Shown: in pieces, positions 7,674 to 16,269 of the stretch
How positions within the stretch are numbered: the stretch's first letter is position 1
Layout: every line of letters begins with the position of its first letter
NCBI GenBank assembly: GCA_035997545.1
Contig: DASYIL010000174.1
Location: 1 to 37,556, forward strand
Direction of reading: 5' to 3'
Length of the DNA: 37,556 bases
From: GCA-003244245 sp035997545
GTDB lineage: Bacteria; Actinomycetota; Actinomycetes; Mycobacteriales; Pseudonocardiaceae
The notes under the pieces: generated by a model
Told to the model about the DNA's origin: nothing
The model's input: only the letters and a program-made list of their open reading frames with translations
Database searches by the model: none
Position numbers and translations under genes: made by a program

Positions 7674-10600
7674 ATGGGTGCTGAGGCGCGCAGACCGGTA
7701 GCACGCACGAGAACGCACCTGGCGTCGGTTCCGGATGCGCGGTTCGCGTCTGATGTGCAGTGGCGGGCGCTAGGTCCGGTGGAGGTCGTGGTGGGCGGGC
7801 GGCTGGTCGATTTGGGCCCGCCGAGGCAGCGTGCGCTGTTTGGGTTGTTGTTGAGTCGGGTGGATCAGCTGGTCGCAGTCGATGCTCTGATTGAGGACTT
7901 GTGGTCGGGGGATCCCCCCGCCGCAGCGATGACATCGCTACGGTCGTATGTGTCGAATCTGCGGCGGGTGTTGGAGCCGGGCCGCCCACCCCGGACGGCG
8001 GCTACGGTGTTGCACACCCGCACGCCGGGTTATCTGTTGGACAGCCGTGGCGTCGAGTTCGACGTGCACCGGTTCACCGAGCATGCCTCGGCCGGCCGAG
8101 AGGCGCTGGGGCAAGCCGACCCCGAGCATGCCTTGGGTGAGTTCGACGCGGCGCTAGGGCTGTGGCGCGGCCCAGCCTACGCCGATGTGTGCGACGCCCA
8201 GTGGGCGGTGCCGGAGGTGGCGCGGCTGGAGGAGCTGCGGCTGTCGGTGGTCGAGGGGCGCTGCGCCGCGCAGCTGGAGCTGGGTGACCATCACGGCGCG
8301 GTGGCTGAGCTGGACGTACATGTGCGGTCTCATCCGCTGCGCGAACACGGCTGTGAGCTGCTGGCTCTGGCGCTCTACCGGGCCGGACGGCAGGCCGAGG
8401 CACTGGCGACGCTGCGGGATACCCGCCGATGGCTGGCCGAGGAGCTGGGCATTGACCCGAGCGCGGCACTGCAACGATTGGAACGCGACATCCTCGCTCA
8501 GGCGCCGACACTGGACTACCATCCGCCCCGCTCGACACAGACCGCAACCGCGGCGCCGCCAACACCAACTACCCCTGCGGCGACCAGCCGCCCCGAGGCG
8601 GGTCCGCGGCTGCCGGGGGTGTTGCCGGCGGTATGGAACGTCGGTCCGCGCAACCCCGGGTTTGTCGGCCGGGATGCCACGCTGGTGCACTTGCGGGACC
8701 GACTGCGGTCCGGGGGGACGGCGGTGGTGCAGGCACTGCACGGCATGGGCGGCGTGGGCAAGACCCAGCTGGCGATCGAGTACGCGCACCGCTACGCCGG
8801 GGCGTACGACGTGGTGTGGTGGATCAGCGCCGAGGAGACCGGCCTGATCGGCGAGCAGTTCGCGGCACTGGCAGCCGAGCTCGGCCTGATTCCACCGCAC
8901 GCCGACACGGCCAGCGCGGTCGGGGCGTTACGCGCCTACCTCCGAGGCCAGGGCCGGTGGCTGCTGGTGCTCGACAACGCCGAGTCACCCGGTGACCTGC
9001 GCCACTGGTTGCCCGCCGGCCCGGGACACATCCTGATCACCTCCCGCAACCCCGGATGGGGTGAGCTCGCGGCCAGGGTGGAGGTCGATGTACTGCCGCG
9101 CCCGGAATCGGTGGAGTTGATCCAGGTCTCCCGGCCGGGTGTCGATGAGGCGGAAGCCGACCGCCTGGCCGAGGCTCTCGGCGACCTGCCGCTGGCGCTG
9201 GCCCAAGCGGCTGGGTTCCTGGCCGAGACCGGCATGCCGGTCGAGCACTACCTACGCTTGCTCGGCACCCGGGCAGAGGAACTGCTCGATCAGAGCCCCC
9301 CGGAAAGCCATCCGCGATCGCTGGCCGCGGCGATCCGAGTATCCATCGACCGTCTCGCCGAGGTCGACCCGGCTGCGCTCGCGCTGGTGCGCATCGGCGC
9401 GTTTCTCGCCCCGGAACCCATCGCCGCCGATATCCTGACCCGCCCCATCGCCGCGGCCGGCGACAGCTGGCCGCCGGAGCTGGCGGCGCTGACCGCCGCT
9501 GCGGCCAGTCCCGTGGCGGCGCACCGCAGCCTGGGCTGGGTCGGCAGCTACGGCCTGGCTCGCATCGACCGGGGGTTGCAGCTGCACCGGCTCACCCAAG
9601 CCGTCCTGCGCAACCAGCTCGCCGCCGACGCCACCGCCGCTTATCGCACCTATGCCCAGGCACTGCTGGTCGCGGCGGATCCTGGTAATGAGCGGGACCC
9701 GGTGTGCTGGCCGAGCTGGGCACGGATCCTGCCCCACCTGCTGGCCACCGACCCGGCCACCAGCCCCAGCTCCGACCTGCGGGACCTGGCCTGCCGCGCC
9801 GCCTGGTACCTCTACTACCGTGGTGAGCGTCACCCAGTCCGTGACCTCGCTGAGCACCTCCACCGGCAATGGTGCAAACAACTCGGCCCAGACAACCGAC
9901 ACAGCTTACGAGCTGCTCATATCCGCGTCCTGGTCCTCGCCAGCGTTGGCCCGTACCGTCAAGCCAGCGAGCTCGCCGAGGACACCCTCAATCGGTGCCG
10001 GCGGGTACTCGGTGACGACGACCCCGACACTCTCTACGCAGCGCAGTACCTCGCGGTCTGCCTGCACGAGATGGGCGCCTTCGAACAAGCCCGGCAGCTC
10101 AACGCAGACACCCTCGCCCGCCGGCGACGAGTGCTCGGCGACAACCATCTCGAGGTCCCACGCACGGCCCATTACCTCGGTCGCGACCTGCGTGAGCTGG
10201 GAGAGGTCGAGACAGCCCGGCAGCTGCACGAGGACTGCTTCGCTTATGCCCGACGAGCGCTCGGCGACGACCGTCCCGAGACAGTTTTCGCGGCTAACGA
10301 ACTCGGCCTCGACCTGCACGCGCTCGGCCAGATCGACGCCGCGCGGCAACTGCATGAGAACACCCTCACCCGAGCGCGGCGAGTACTCGGCGAGGACCAT
10401 TTCTGGACCATGGACGGCGCCAAGGACCTGGCCAGCGACCTGCTCGCCCTCGGTGAGGTCCAGGAGGCGCGACGCCTCGGTGAGGACACTCTGGCCCGGG
10501 CCCGGCGGGTGCTCGGCGACGAGAACCACTTCACCGTGGATGTCGCGAACAACCTCGCTACCGCCCTCTGCGCGGTGGGCGAGATCGAGGCAGCCCGGCA

Positions 10601-10769
10601 ACTCAGCGAGGACACTCTCACCCGAGCGCGGCGCATGTTCGGCGACGACCACTCCCGCACCCAGAAGGCAGCTCACAATCTCGCCGCGGCCCGGCGTCTG
10701 TTGTCCGCGGCCGAGCCGGCCCGCCACGACGATTCCGATCCGCGCGATTCCGACCCGCCGGACGGGTAA
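7674..10769 (+). CDS. SARP/AfsR-family transcriptional regulator with NB-ARC and TPR domains
   Basis: A protein of about 1031 residues with the AfsR-type layout. Residues about 30-120 are an OmpR-like winged helix (VQWRALGPVEV to HTRTPGYLLD). Residues about 125-275 are the BTAD helical domain, ending in EELGIDPSAALQRLE. A Pro/Thr/Ala linker follows. The NB-ARC STAND ATPase has Walker A GMGGVGKTQLAIEY near residue 357, Walker B LLVLDNAE, and GDLPLALAQAAGFL. From about residue 760 come TPR repeats of about 42 residues with the pattern ARQLxEDTLxRxRRVLGDDH. Such proteins bind direct repeats at promoters and recruit RNA polymerase, typically activating secondary metabolism; the STAND module acts as a ligand/nucleotide switch. 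The start is the ATG after GGTAAAGG; a longer open frame begins at 7410 but has no family similarity. It lies just downstream of the truncated acyl-assembly genes. Confidence 0.92.
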   Translation: MGAEARRPVARTRTHLASVPDARFASDVQWRALGPVEVVVGGRLVDLGPPRQRALFGLLLSRVDQLVAVDALIEDLWSGDPPAAAMTSLRSYVSNLRRVLEPGRPPRTAATVLHTRTPGYLLDSRGVEFDVHRFTEHASAGREALGQADPEHALGEFDAALGLWRGPAYADVCDAQWAVPEVARLEELRLSVVEGRCAAQLELGDHHGAVAELDVHVRSHPLREHGCELLALALYRAGRQAEALATLRDTRRWLAEELGIDPSAALQRLERDILAQAPTLDYHPPRSTQTATAAPPTPTTPAATSRPEAGPRLPGVLPAVWNVGPRNPGFVGRDATLVHLRDRLRSGGTAVVQALHGMGGVGKTQLAIEYAHRYAGAYDVVWWISAEETGLIGEQFAALAAELGLIPPHADTASAVGALRAYLRGQGRWLLVLDNAESPGDLRHWLPAGPGHILITSRNPGWGELAARVEVDVLPRPESVELIQVSRPGVDEAEADRLAEALGDLPLALAQAAGFLAETGMPVEHYLRLLGTRAEELLDQSPPESHPRSLAAAIRVSIDRLAEVDPAALALVRIGAFLAPEPIAADILTRPIAAAGDSWPPELAALTAAAASPVAAHRSLGWVGSYGLARIDRGLQLHRLTQAVLRNQLAADATAAYRTYAQALLVAADPGNERDPVCWPSWARILPHLLATDPATSPSSDLRDLACRAAWYLYYRGERHPVRDLAEHLHRQWCKQLGPDNRHSLRAAHIRVLVLASVGPYRQASELAEDTLNRCRRVLGDDDPDTLYAAQYLAVCLHEMGAFEQARQLNADTLARRRRVLGDNHLEVPRTAHYLGRDLRELGEVETARQLHEDCFAYARRALGDDRPETVFAANELGLDLHALGQIDAARQLHENTLTRARRVLGEDHFWTMDGAKDLASDLLALGEVQEARRLGEDTLARARRVLGDENHFTVDVANNLATALCAVGEIEAARQLSEDTLTRARRMFGDDHSRTQKAAHNLAAARRLLSAAEPARHDDSDPRDSDPPDG

Positions 10770-10831
10770 CCCGACCAAGACAGCCTGCTCCAATTCGGCT
10801 CCAATCCGCCACCAATCCTCAGCCAAACCCG

Positions 10832-11440
10832 GTGACCGATGCTGCACGTGTGACAGCCGCCACCAGGAGCTGCACCTCCGTCGGCGCCCCAGGCAGCGTC
10901 GCCGACCTGCTGCCCCGCGCAAGCGACGGCGACCCGGTGGCCTGGGACGAAGTCCTGCGCCGGTACGGCACGCTCGTGTCCGCGACGGTGCGCTCGTTTC
11001 AGATGCAAGACGCCGACACGCTCGACGCGGTGCAGATGACCTGGCTGCGGTTGGCCGAAAACGCCCACCGAGTGCAGTTCCCTGAGCGGCTAGGCGGGTG
11101 GCTGGCTACCACCGCCCGCCGCGAATGTCTGCGCATCCTGCACGACGCCAATCCTGCGCCCAACCTCCGCCCAGATGTTGTCGCCGACCGCTCAAGGGGT
11201 CCCGAGCAGCACGCCATTGAAGCCGACACCACACGGACGTTGTGGAAGATCGTGGCAGAGTTGCCCCCTCGCCGGCGAACCTTGCTGCAAGCGCTGTTCA
11301 CCGACCACCCCCGGCCCTACGGCGAGGTCGCCCGCACCGCCGGAATCCCGCAGGGCGCGATCGGGCCCACCCGGGCGCGGGCCCTGCGGCAGCTTCGCGT
11401 CAGGCTCAATGACCGCGGGCTGGGACCGGACGCCTGGTGA
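10832..11440 (+). CDS. RNA polymerase sigma factor, ECF-like (sigma-70 family)
   Basis: A 202-residue sigma-70 protein with region 2 at about residues 25-100 (LLPRASDGDPVAWDEVLRRYG, DTLDAVQMTWLRLAEN, LGGWLATTARRECLRIL) and region 4 near residues 140-195 (LPPRRRTLLQALF, PYGEVARTAGIPQGAIGPTRARALRQLR). Regions 1 and 3 are absent, as in ECF sigma factors. It directs RNA polymerase to a specific promoter set. It begins with GTG 62 bp after the SARP gene in the same direction, so co-transcription is likely. No anti-sigma gene is next to it. Its target promoters are unknown. Confidence 0.9.
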   Translation: MTDAARVTAATRSCTSVGAPGSVADLLPRASDGDPVAWDEVLRRYGTLVSATVRSFQMQDADTLDAVQMTWLRLAENAHRVQFPERLGGWLATTARRECLRILHDANPAPNLRPDVVADRSRGPEQHAIEADTTRTLWKIVAELPPRRRTLLQALFTDHPRPYGEVARTAGIPQGAIGPTRARALRQLRVRLNDRGLGPDAW

Positions 11441-11699
11441 TGAGCCCGGGGACTCTGATGGGTTGCGGGGATGGTTATCGCCGAACGCCAGCCGTGCTCC
11501 GGGTTGACCACCATGCCGACGGTGATCGCCAACAGCCCGGCTGCGATACGACGCCTCGCCGCCGACAGCCTGACCCGGTGTGGTGCGCAAGTCGCTGGGA
11601 CCGACCACAGTTACCGAAGGCGGGCAGCTCGCGGTGGCCTACACCCACCGTCTCACGGTGACCGAAAACCACCAACAGGTCTGGCTCGACACCCCACCG

Positions 11700-11872
11700 C
11701 CGTAGCGGAGCTGCATCCGCTACGCGGCCATGACGTCGCCCGATACCTGCGCCTGGCCACTGCGCCGCGGCGTCTTGGTGAGTGGGAGCCGGTGTTTGCC
11801 CAACTCGCCGACCAGCCGGACGAGCGCGGTGAGGACGCCGCGCTGATGATGTGGCAGGTCGGGCCGGGGTAG
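11700..11872 (+). pseudogene. Fragment resembling the post-ATPase part of a NACHT-type NTPase
   Basis: The frame ending at 11872 contains LHPLRGHDVARYLRLATA, GEWEPVFAQLADQPD and DAALMMWQ. This is like the stretch after the sensor motif in actinobacterial NACHT NTPases, where LRxxDVxxYLRxAT is followed by RWEPVLxxL and ALxTPLMVxLA. The ATPase motifs are missing upstream. The preceding 11441-11699 holds only short frames; one GTG frame at 11580-11705 (TVTEGGQLAVAYTHRL) looks protein-like but is unassigned. The whole stretch 11441-12064 is best read as decayed sequence. Confidence 0.4.
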
Positions 11873-11878
11873 GTCGCC

Positions 11879-12068
11879 GTGCTGTGGAACACCGTCGCGA
11901 AGGTCGCTGAACGCCGAGCGAAGCTGCTCGAGATCAACGCCCCCGAGAAGGTCGAGGCCACGGTCACCGAGATCAGCCAGGAGGACGTGGCGCTCGCTGA
12001 GCTGGTGCGGGAAGATCAAGGCTTCGGCTGCAGTGGCCGAGCAACAACTCAAAGGGGGAACACGATGA
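11879..12068 (+). pseudogene. Frameshifted small alpha-helical protein
   Basis: The frame starting near 11879 reads VAKVAERRAKLLEINAPEKV and then EDVALAELVRE, after which the plausible continuation (KASAAVAEQQLKGGTR) lies in the +1 frame and ends at TGA 12066-12068, overlapping the ATG of the next gene as ATGA. So a one-base indel near 12015-12020 appears to have broken a small helical protein, whose AERRAKLLGLdAP motif is frequent in phage- or plasmid-linked small proteins. Function unknown. Confidence 0.45.
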
Positions 12069-12229
12069 GCTACTTGCTCCTGATCGCGCTGGGTCTGCTG
12101 TTCCTGGCAGCGAGCTTCCTGGTGACGCACGCAACGGGGCGCCTGGTTCTGCTCGCCTTGTCGTGCGTCGCGTTCCTCATCGCCGCGATCCTGACCATCG
12201 TTGGGACTGTCGGGGTGGCGACCGGCTGA
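12065..12229 (+). CDS. Small two-helix membrane protein
   Basis: A 54-residue hydrophobic protein with two predicted membrane segments (LLLIALGLLFLAASFLV and LLALSCVAFLIAAILTIVG) joined by HATGRLV. AAAGGGGG at the correct distance before the ATG gives it a strong ribosome site, and it was translationally coupled to the frameshifted gene before it. No family is recognised. It might be a small membrane modulator or orphan phage/plasmid-type gene; the sequence alone supports only membrane location. Confidence 0.6.
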   Translation: MSYLLLIALGLLFLAASFLVTHATGRLVLLALSCVAFLIAAILTIVGTVGVATG

Positions 12230-12299
12230 CCGCCACCCTCACCGGCGGGCCCTGGTCCAGCAATTCCTCCCAAGATCACCCGACCGCGGGAACGGGGGG

Positions 12300-13976
12300 T
12301 CAGGACTTGATCGGCGAGGTGGCCTTCTGAAGGGCGCCGGCCACCGGTTTGAGGCGGGGGGAGTCCTCGTCGGCGTGGTAGTCCTGCGGGTCGGTCTGGT
12401 CGATGCCGTTGAACACCCGCATCTGCCGGAGCACCACGGTGACCAGCGCTGCCACCACGAGATTGCCGATCAGGGCGATGAGGCCGGCGTAGATCTGGAT
12501 CGACGAGCCCGCGAAGGGCTTCCAGCCCAGGAACGACAGCGTGGCCAGCTTGAGCGCCGAGCCGCCGAAGTGCGCCGCGCCGGTCATGGGGTTGGCGATG
12601 CCATAGAGCATCGACAGGCCCCACGCCAACCCGGCCGCCCATCCCGCAAGCAGCCCCCAACGGTGAAACCAGCGGGTGTAGAGCGCGATCGCCACCGCAG
12701 GCAGGGTCTGCAGGATGATCACCCCGCCGATCAGCTGCAGGTCGATCGCGTACTGCGGGTCAATGAAGACGATGAACACCACTGCGCCAAGCTTCACCAC
12801 CAGCGAGGCGAGCTTGGCCTGCCGCGCCTCGGCCCGGGAGTCGGCGTCGCGGTTCAGGTAGGTCTTGTAGATATTGCGGGTCCACAGGTTCGCCGCGGCG
12901 ATCGACATGATCGCCGCCGGCACCAGCGCGCCGATCCCGATGGCGGCAAAGGCGACGCCGGCGAACCAGGCCGGGAACTGGGTGCCGAAGAGCACCGGGA
13001 TGATCGTGTTGGAGTCCGGCCGGCCGGTGGCCGCGTTGACGATCGGTTGGGACCGCGCGGCGATAGCCGCGTACCCGAGCAGCGCGATCAGCCCGAGCAG
13101 CAGCGAATACGCCGGCAGCGCCGACATGTTCCGCTTGATCACGTTGCGGCCCCGGGAGGCCAGCACCCCGGTCACCGAGTGTGGGTACAGGAACAGCGCC
13201 AGTGCCGAGCCGAAGGCCAGCGTCGCGAACTGCAGCTGGTTGTTGGCGTTAAGCAGTAGCCCGTCGGCAGCCGCCGGAGAGGTGGTGAACTTGGTGTTCG
13301 CGGCGTCGAAGATCGTGCCCCAGCCGCCCAACTTGGCCGGCAGGTACACCACCGCCACTGCGATCACCAGATAGATCAGCCCATCCTTGACGAACGCGAT
13401 CAGCGCCGGGGCACGCAAGCCGGACTGGTAGGTGTAGACGGCGAGGATGACGAACGCCACGATCAGCGGCAGGTGCCCGACGATGCCGGTGCCGTTGAGC
13501 CCCATCGTACGTATCACCGCCTCGAGCCCTACTAGCTGCAACGCGATGTAGGGCATGGTGGCGACAATCCCGGTGATCGCCACCATCAGCGCGAGCGCCG
13601 ACGAGCCGTAACGGCCCTGCACGTAGTCGGCGGGCGTGACGTATCCGTGCACCCGGGACACCGACCACATCCGCAGCAGCGGCATGAACACCAGCGGGTA
13701 GGCGATCACCGTGTAGGGCAGCGCGAACAAGCCCAGCGCGCCGGCCCCGAACACCAGCGCTGGGACGGCGACGAAGGTGTACGCGGTGTAGAGGTCACCG
13801 CCGATGAGGAACCAGGTGACCCACGAGCCGAACTTCCGGCCGCCAAGCCCCCATTCGTCCAGGTGGTCCAGCATGGTCCCGGGCGGCCGCCGCCACCGCA
13901 CTGCCACAAAGCCCAGCACCGTGACCAGGCCGAACAGCAGCGTGAAGACGATGATCTCGGTCCACTGCGGGTTCAT
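12300..13976 (-). CDS. Sodium:solute symporter (SSS family), monocarboxylate-type permease
   Basis: A 558-residue polytopic membrane protein with about 13 hydrophobic segments. Its N-terminus (IIVFTLLFGLVTVLGFVAVRWRR), the WGLGGRKFGSWVTWFLIGGDLYTAYTF block and YGIANPMTGAAHFGGS are typical of the SSS subgroup that imports monocarboxylates such as lactate, pyruvate or acetate (MctP-like). It sits in the cytoplasmic membrane and uses the sodium or proton gradient. It overlaps the DUF3311 gene upstream by four bases (ATGA), the usual arrangement in which the small protein accompanies the permease. Proximity to PEP carboxykinase suggests organic acid use feeding gluconeogenesis, but substrate is not proven. 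Confidence 0.9.
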   Translation of the reverse strand: MNPQWTEIIVFTLLFGLVTVLGFVAVRWRRPPGTMLDHLDEWGLGGRKFGSWVTWFLIGGDLYTAYTFVAVPALVFGAGALGLFALPYTVIAYPLVFMPLLRMWSVSRVHGYVTPADYVQGRYGSSALALMVAITGIVATMPYIALQLVGLEAVIRTMGLNGTGIVGHLPLIVAFVILAVYTYQSGLRAPALIAFVKDGLIYLVIAVAVVYLPAKLGGWGTIFDAANTKFTTSPAAADGLLLNANNQLQFATLAFGSALALFLYPHSVTGVLASRGRNVIKRNMSALPAYSLLLGLIALLGYAAIAARSQPIVNAATGRPDSNTIIPVLFGTQFPAWFAGVAFAAIGIGALVPAAIMSIAAANLWTRNIYKTYLNRDADSRAEARQAKLASLVVKLGAVVFIVFIDPQYAIDLQLIGGVIILQTLPAVAIALYTRWFHRWGLLAGWAAGLAWGLSMLYGIANPMTGAAHFGGSALKLATLSFLGWKPFAGSSIQIYAGLIALIGNLVVAALVTVVLRQMRVFNGIDQTDPQDYHADEDSPRLKPVAGALQKATSPIKS

Positions 13977-14218
13977 CGCTGGTCACCCCGGGCGTTCCCG
14001 TCACGCCATGTCTTCTGGTCACTCCGTGTCTTCAGGTACACCACAGCGGTGCAGATCACCCCGACCGGCACCCACAGGAACTGGTACCAGTAGAAGAACG
14101 GGAAACCCAGCACCCGCGGCTCGACCCGGTTGTACACCGGCGTAACCAGCACCAACAGCGGCACCAGCAACAACAAGTTCCAGTTGCTCCAGTGCAGCGA
14201 CGAGGGTCGGGACGGCAT
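13973..14218 (-). CDS. DUF3311 membrane protein, symporter partner
   Basis: An 81-residue protein with two membrane segments (WNLLLLVPLLVLVTPVYNRVEP and FFYWYQFLWVPVGVICTAVVYL) and a charged C-terminal tail. The layout and the NRVEPRVLGFPFFYWYQ core match DUF3311, which nearly always precedes an SSS symporter gene and is thought to be a small accessory subunit. Its last codons overlap the symporter start, so the two are co-translated. Its start lies 15 bp from the second palindrome. Confidence 0.88.
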   Translation of the reverse strand: MPSRPSSLHWSNWNLLLLVPLLVLVTPVYNRVEPRVLGFPFFYWYQFLWVPVGVICTAVVYLKTRSDQKTWRDGNARGDQR

Positions 14219-14232
14219 CCCGACATTATGGA

Positions 14233-14276
14233 CCGTGAGTGGCGATGCGAGTGATAACTCGCATCGCCACTCACGG
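14233..14276. repeat. Perfect 20-bp-arm palindrome, copy 2
   Basis: Identical to the 44-bp core at 1631-1674, with arms CCGTGAGTGGCGATGCGAGT and reverse complement around GATA. On the minus strand the TGA in the arm is the stop codon of pckG (CCG TGA), the same placement as in the aminotransferase gene. It lies between pckG (ending here) and the DUF3311 gene reading away in the same direction, so it would fold in the mRNA just after pckG. Confidence 0.8.
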
Positions 14277-16112
14277 GCGCCGCAGGCGCACCTTCAACGC
14301 GCCGAGTTCGTCGCGCATCGTGCTGGGCAGCGTGTCGCCGATCTTGTCGAACCACTGCTCGATGAGCGGGATCTCCACCTGCCACTCGTCGATGTCCACC
14401 GCGAGGCAGGCGCAGACGTCCTCGGTCGGCGTGGCTAGCCCGGACAGGTCGAGCTGGTCGGGGGTGGGCACCCGGCCGATCGGGGTGTCGGCCGCCGCGG
14501 CCCGGCCCTCGATCCGCTCGATCACCCACTTCAGCACGCGGCTGTTCTCCCCGAAACCCGGCCACAGGAAACGCTCGTCGGCGCCGCGACGGAACCAGTT
14601 CACGTAGAAGATCTTCGGCAGGATGCTGGCGTCGGCGCCCTTGCCAATGTTGATCCAGTGCTGGAAGTAGTCGCCTGCGTTGTAGCCGATGAACGGCAGC
14701 ATCGCCATCGGGTCGCGGCGTACCTCGCCGAGCCCGCCGACGGCCGCTGCGGTCTTCTCGCTGGACAGCGTGGCGCCCAGGAACACCCCGTGCTGCCAGT
14801 CGAAGGCCTCGTTGACCAGTGGGATGGTGCTCGCCCGCCGGCCGCCGAACAGGATCGCCGAGATCGGCACGCCGGCCGGATCGTCCCACTCATTGGCGAG
14901 CACCGGGCACTGCGCCATCGGGGTGCAGTACCGCGAGTTCGGGTGAGCGCCGCGCTTCCCGGCCGCGCCATCGGCGGGTGTCCAGTCATGCTTGGTCCAC
15001 GAAGTGACGTGCGACGGGCTACTGTCCATACCCTCCCACCAGACGTCGCCGTCATCGGTGAGCGCGACATTGGTGAAAATCGAGTTGCCATACTGCAGGG
15101 TGCGCATGGCATTGGGGTTGGTCTTCCAGCTGGTGCCCGGGGCCACGCCGAAGAACCCGTTCTCGGGGTTCACCGCGTAGAGCCGGCCGTCGGCACCGAA
15201 GCGCATCCAGGCGATGTCGTCACCCAGCGTCTCGACTTTCCAACCCGGGATGGTCGGCTGGAGCATCGCCAGATTGGTCTTGCCGCAGGCCGACGGGAAC
15301 GCTGCCGCGAGGTAATAGGTTTGCAGCTGCGGGCTGGTCAGCTTGAGGATTAGCATGTGCTCGGCGAGCCAGCCCTCGTCGCGGGCCATCGCTGAGGCGA
15401 TCCGCAGCGAGTAGCACTTCTTGCCCAGCAGCGCGTTGCCACCGTAGCCGGAGCCGAAGCTCCAGATCATCCGCTCCTCGGGGAAGTGGCTGATGTACTT
15501 TGTGTCGTTGCACGGCCAGGGCACATCGGCTGCGCCGGGTTCCAGCGGGTAGCCTACCGAGTGCAGGCACGGCACGAAGTCCGCTTCGCTGCCGCCGGGT
15601 CGGGTGAACTTGCGCAACGCCCGATCACCCATCCGGGTCATGATCTTCATCGAGCACACCACGTAAGCGGAATCGGTGATCTCCACGCCCAGCTTGGGAT
15701 TCGGGTCCTCCAGCGGGCCCATGCAGAACGGCACCACGTACATCGTCCGGCCGCGCATGCACCCCCGGTACAGCCCAGTCATGATCGACTTCATCTCGTC
15801 CGGGTGCATCCAGTTGTTGGTGGCCCCGCAGTCCTTCTGCGCTCGCGAGCAGAGGAAGGTGCGCTCTTCCACCCGGGCGACATCGGAGGGGTCCGACACC
15901 GCCCAGAACGAGTTCGGCTTGCGGTCCAGCCGGGTGAACGTGCCGGCGCCGACCAGCTGAGCGGTGAGCCGTTCCCACTCCTGCTTGGATCCGTCACACC
16001 ACACAACTCGGTCGGGCCTGGTCAGCTCTGCCACGTCGCGCACCCAGATGCGCAGCCGTGCGTGGCTGGTCGGGGCATTGTCCAGACCCGGGGTGGTCGC
16101 CGTAGTCACCAC
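14271..16112 (-). CDS. pckG: Phosphoenolpyruvate carboxykinase (GTP)
   Basis: A 613-residue GTP-dependent PEPCK, catalysing oxaloacetate + GTP to PEP + CO2 + GDP, the entry to gluconeogenesis from acids. The kinase P-loop and reactive cysteine are in FPSACGKTNLAMLQP. LGDDIAWMRFG binds the metal, and NSRYCTPMAQCP, ENGFFGVAPGTS and NWFRRGADERFLWPGFGENSRVLKW are conserved landmarks. Length is normal. The GTG start follows GCAGGAGACGA. It is transcribed alone; the second palindrome overlaps its stop. The nearby carboxylate symporter fits growth on organic acids. Confidence 0.97.
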   Translation of the reverse strand: MVTTATTPGLDNAPTSHARLRIWVRDVAELTRPDRVVWCDGSKQEWERLTAQLVGAGTFTRLDRKPNSFWAVSDPSDVARVEERTFLCSRAQKDCGATNNWMHPDEMKSIMTGLYRGCMRGRTMYVVPFCMGPLEDPNPKLGVEITDSAYVVCSMKIMTRMGDRALRKFTRPGGSEADFVPCLHSVGYPLEPGAADVPWPCNDTKYISHFPEERMIWSFGSGYGGNALLGKKCYSLRIASAMARDEGWLAEHMLILKLTSPQLQTYYLAAAFPSACGKTNLAMLQPTIPGWKVETLGDDIAWMRFGADGRLYAVNPENGFFGVAPGTSWKTNPNAMRTLQYGNSIFTNVALTDDGDVWWEGMDSSPSHVTSWTKHDWTPADGAAGKRGAHPNSRYCTPMAQCPVLANEWDDPAGVPISAILFGGRRASTIPLVNEAFDWQHGVFLGATLSSEKTAAAVGGLGEVRRDPMAMLPFIGYNAGDYFQHWINIGKGADASILPKIFYVNWFRRGADERFLWPGFGENSRVLKWVIERIEGRAAAADTPIGRVPTPDQLDLSGLATPTEDVCACLAVDIDEWQVEIPLIEQWFDKIGDTLPSTMRDELGALKVRLRRP

Positions 16113-16269
16113 TCGTCTCCTGCCTGCGGGAACGCCGGGGACCGCCAGTGCGAAGCACAGGCGGTGAGACGTCGAAGGGATGACAACAAGATTAACGTCG
16201 AGGGCAGCTCAGCGGAGGAGTCGCGAGTGAGAAATGCCTCACACAAACACAAACTGATTATCGAATCGG

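Noticed and set aside
7351..7989. 212-codon minus-strand frame across the SARP start
   Set aside because: Proline/arginine-rich shadow with no domain; overlaps the conserved winged-helix coding sequence.
9652..11085. 477-codon plus-strand frame in the SARP TPR region
   Set aside because: Out-of-frame reading of the TPR repeats, giving a Thr/Ser/Pro-rich repetitive shadow.
12201..13259. 352-codon plus-strand frame antisense to the symporter
   Set aside because: Low-complexity, histidine/arginine-rich composition typical of antisense GC-rich frames; the minus-strand symporter is unmistakable.
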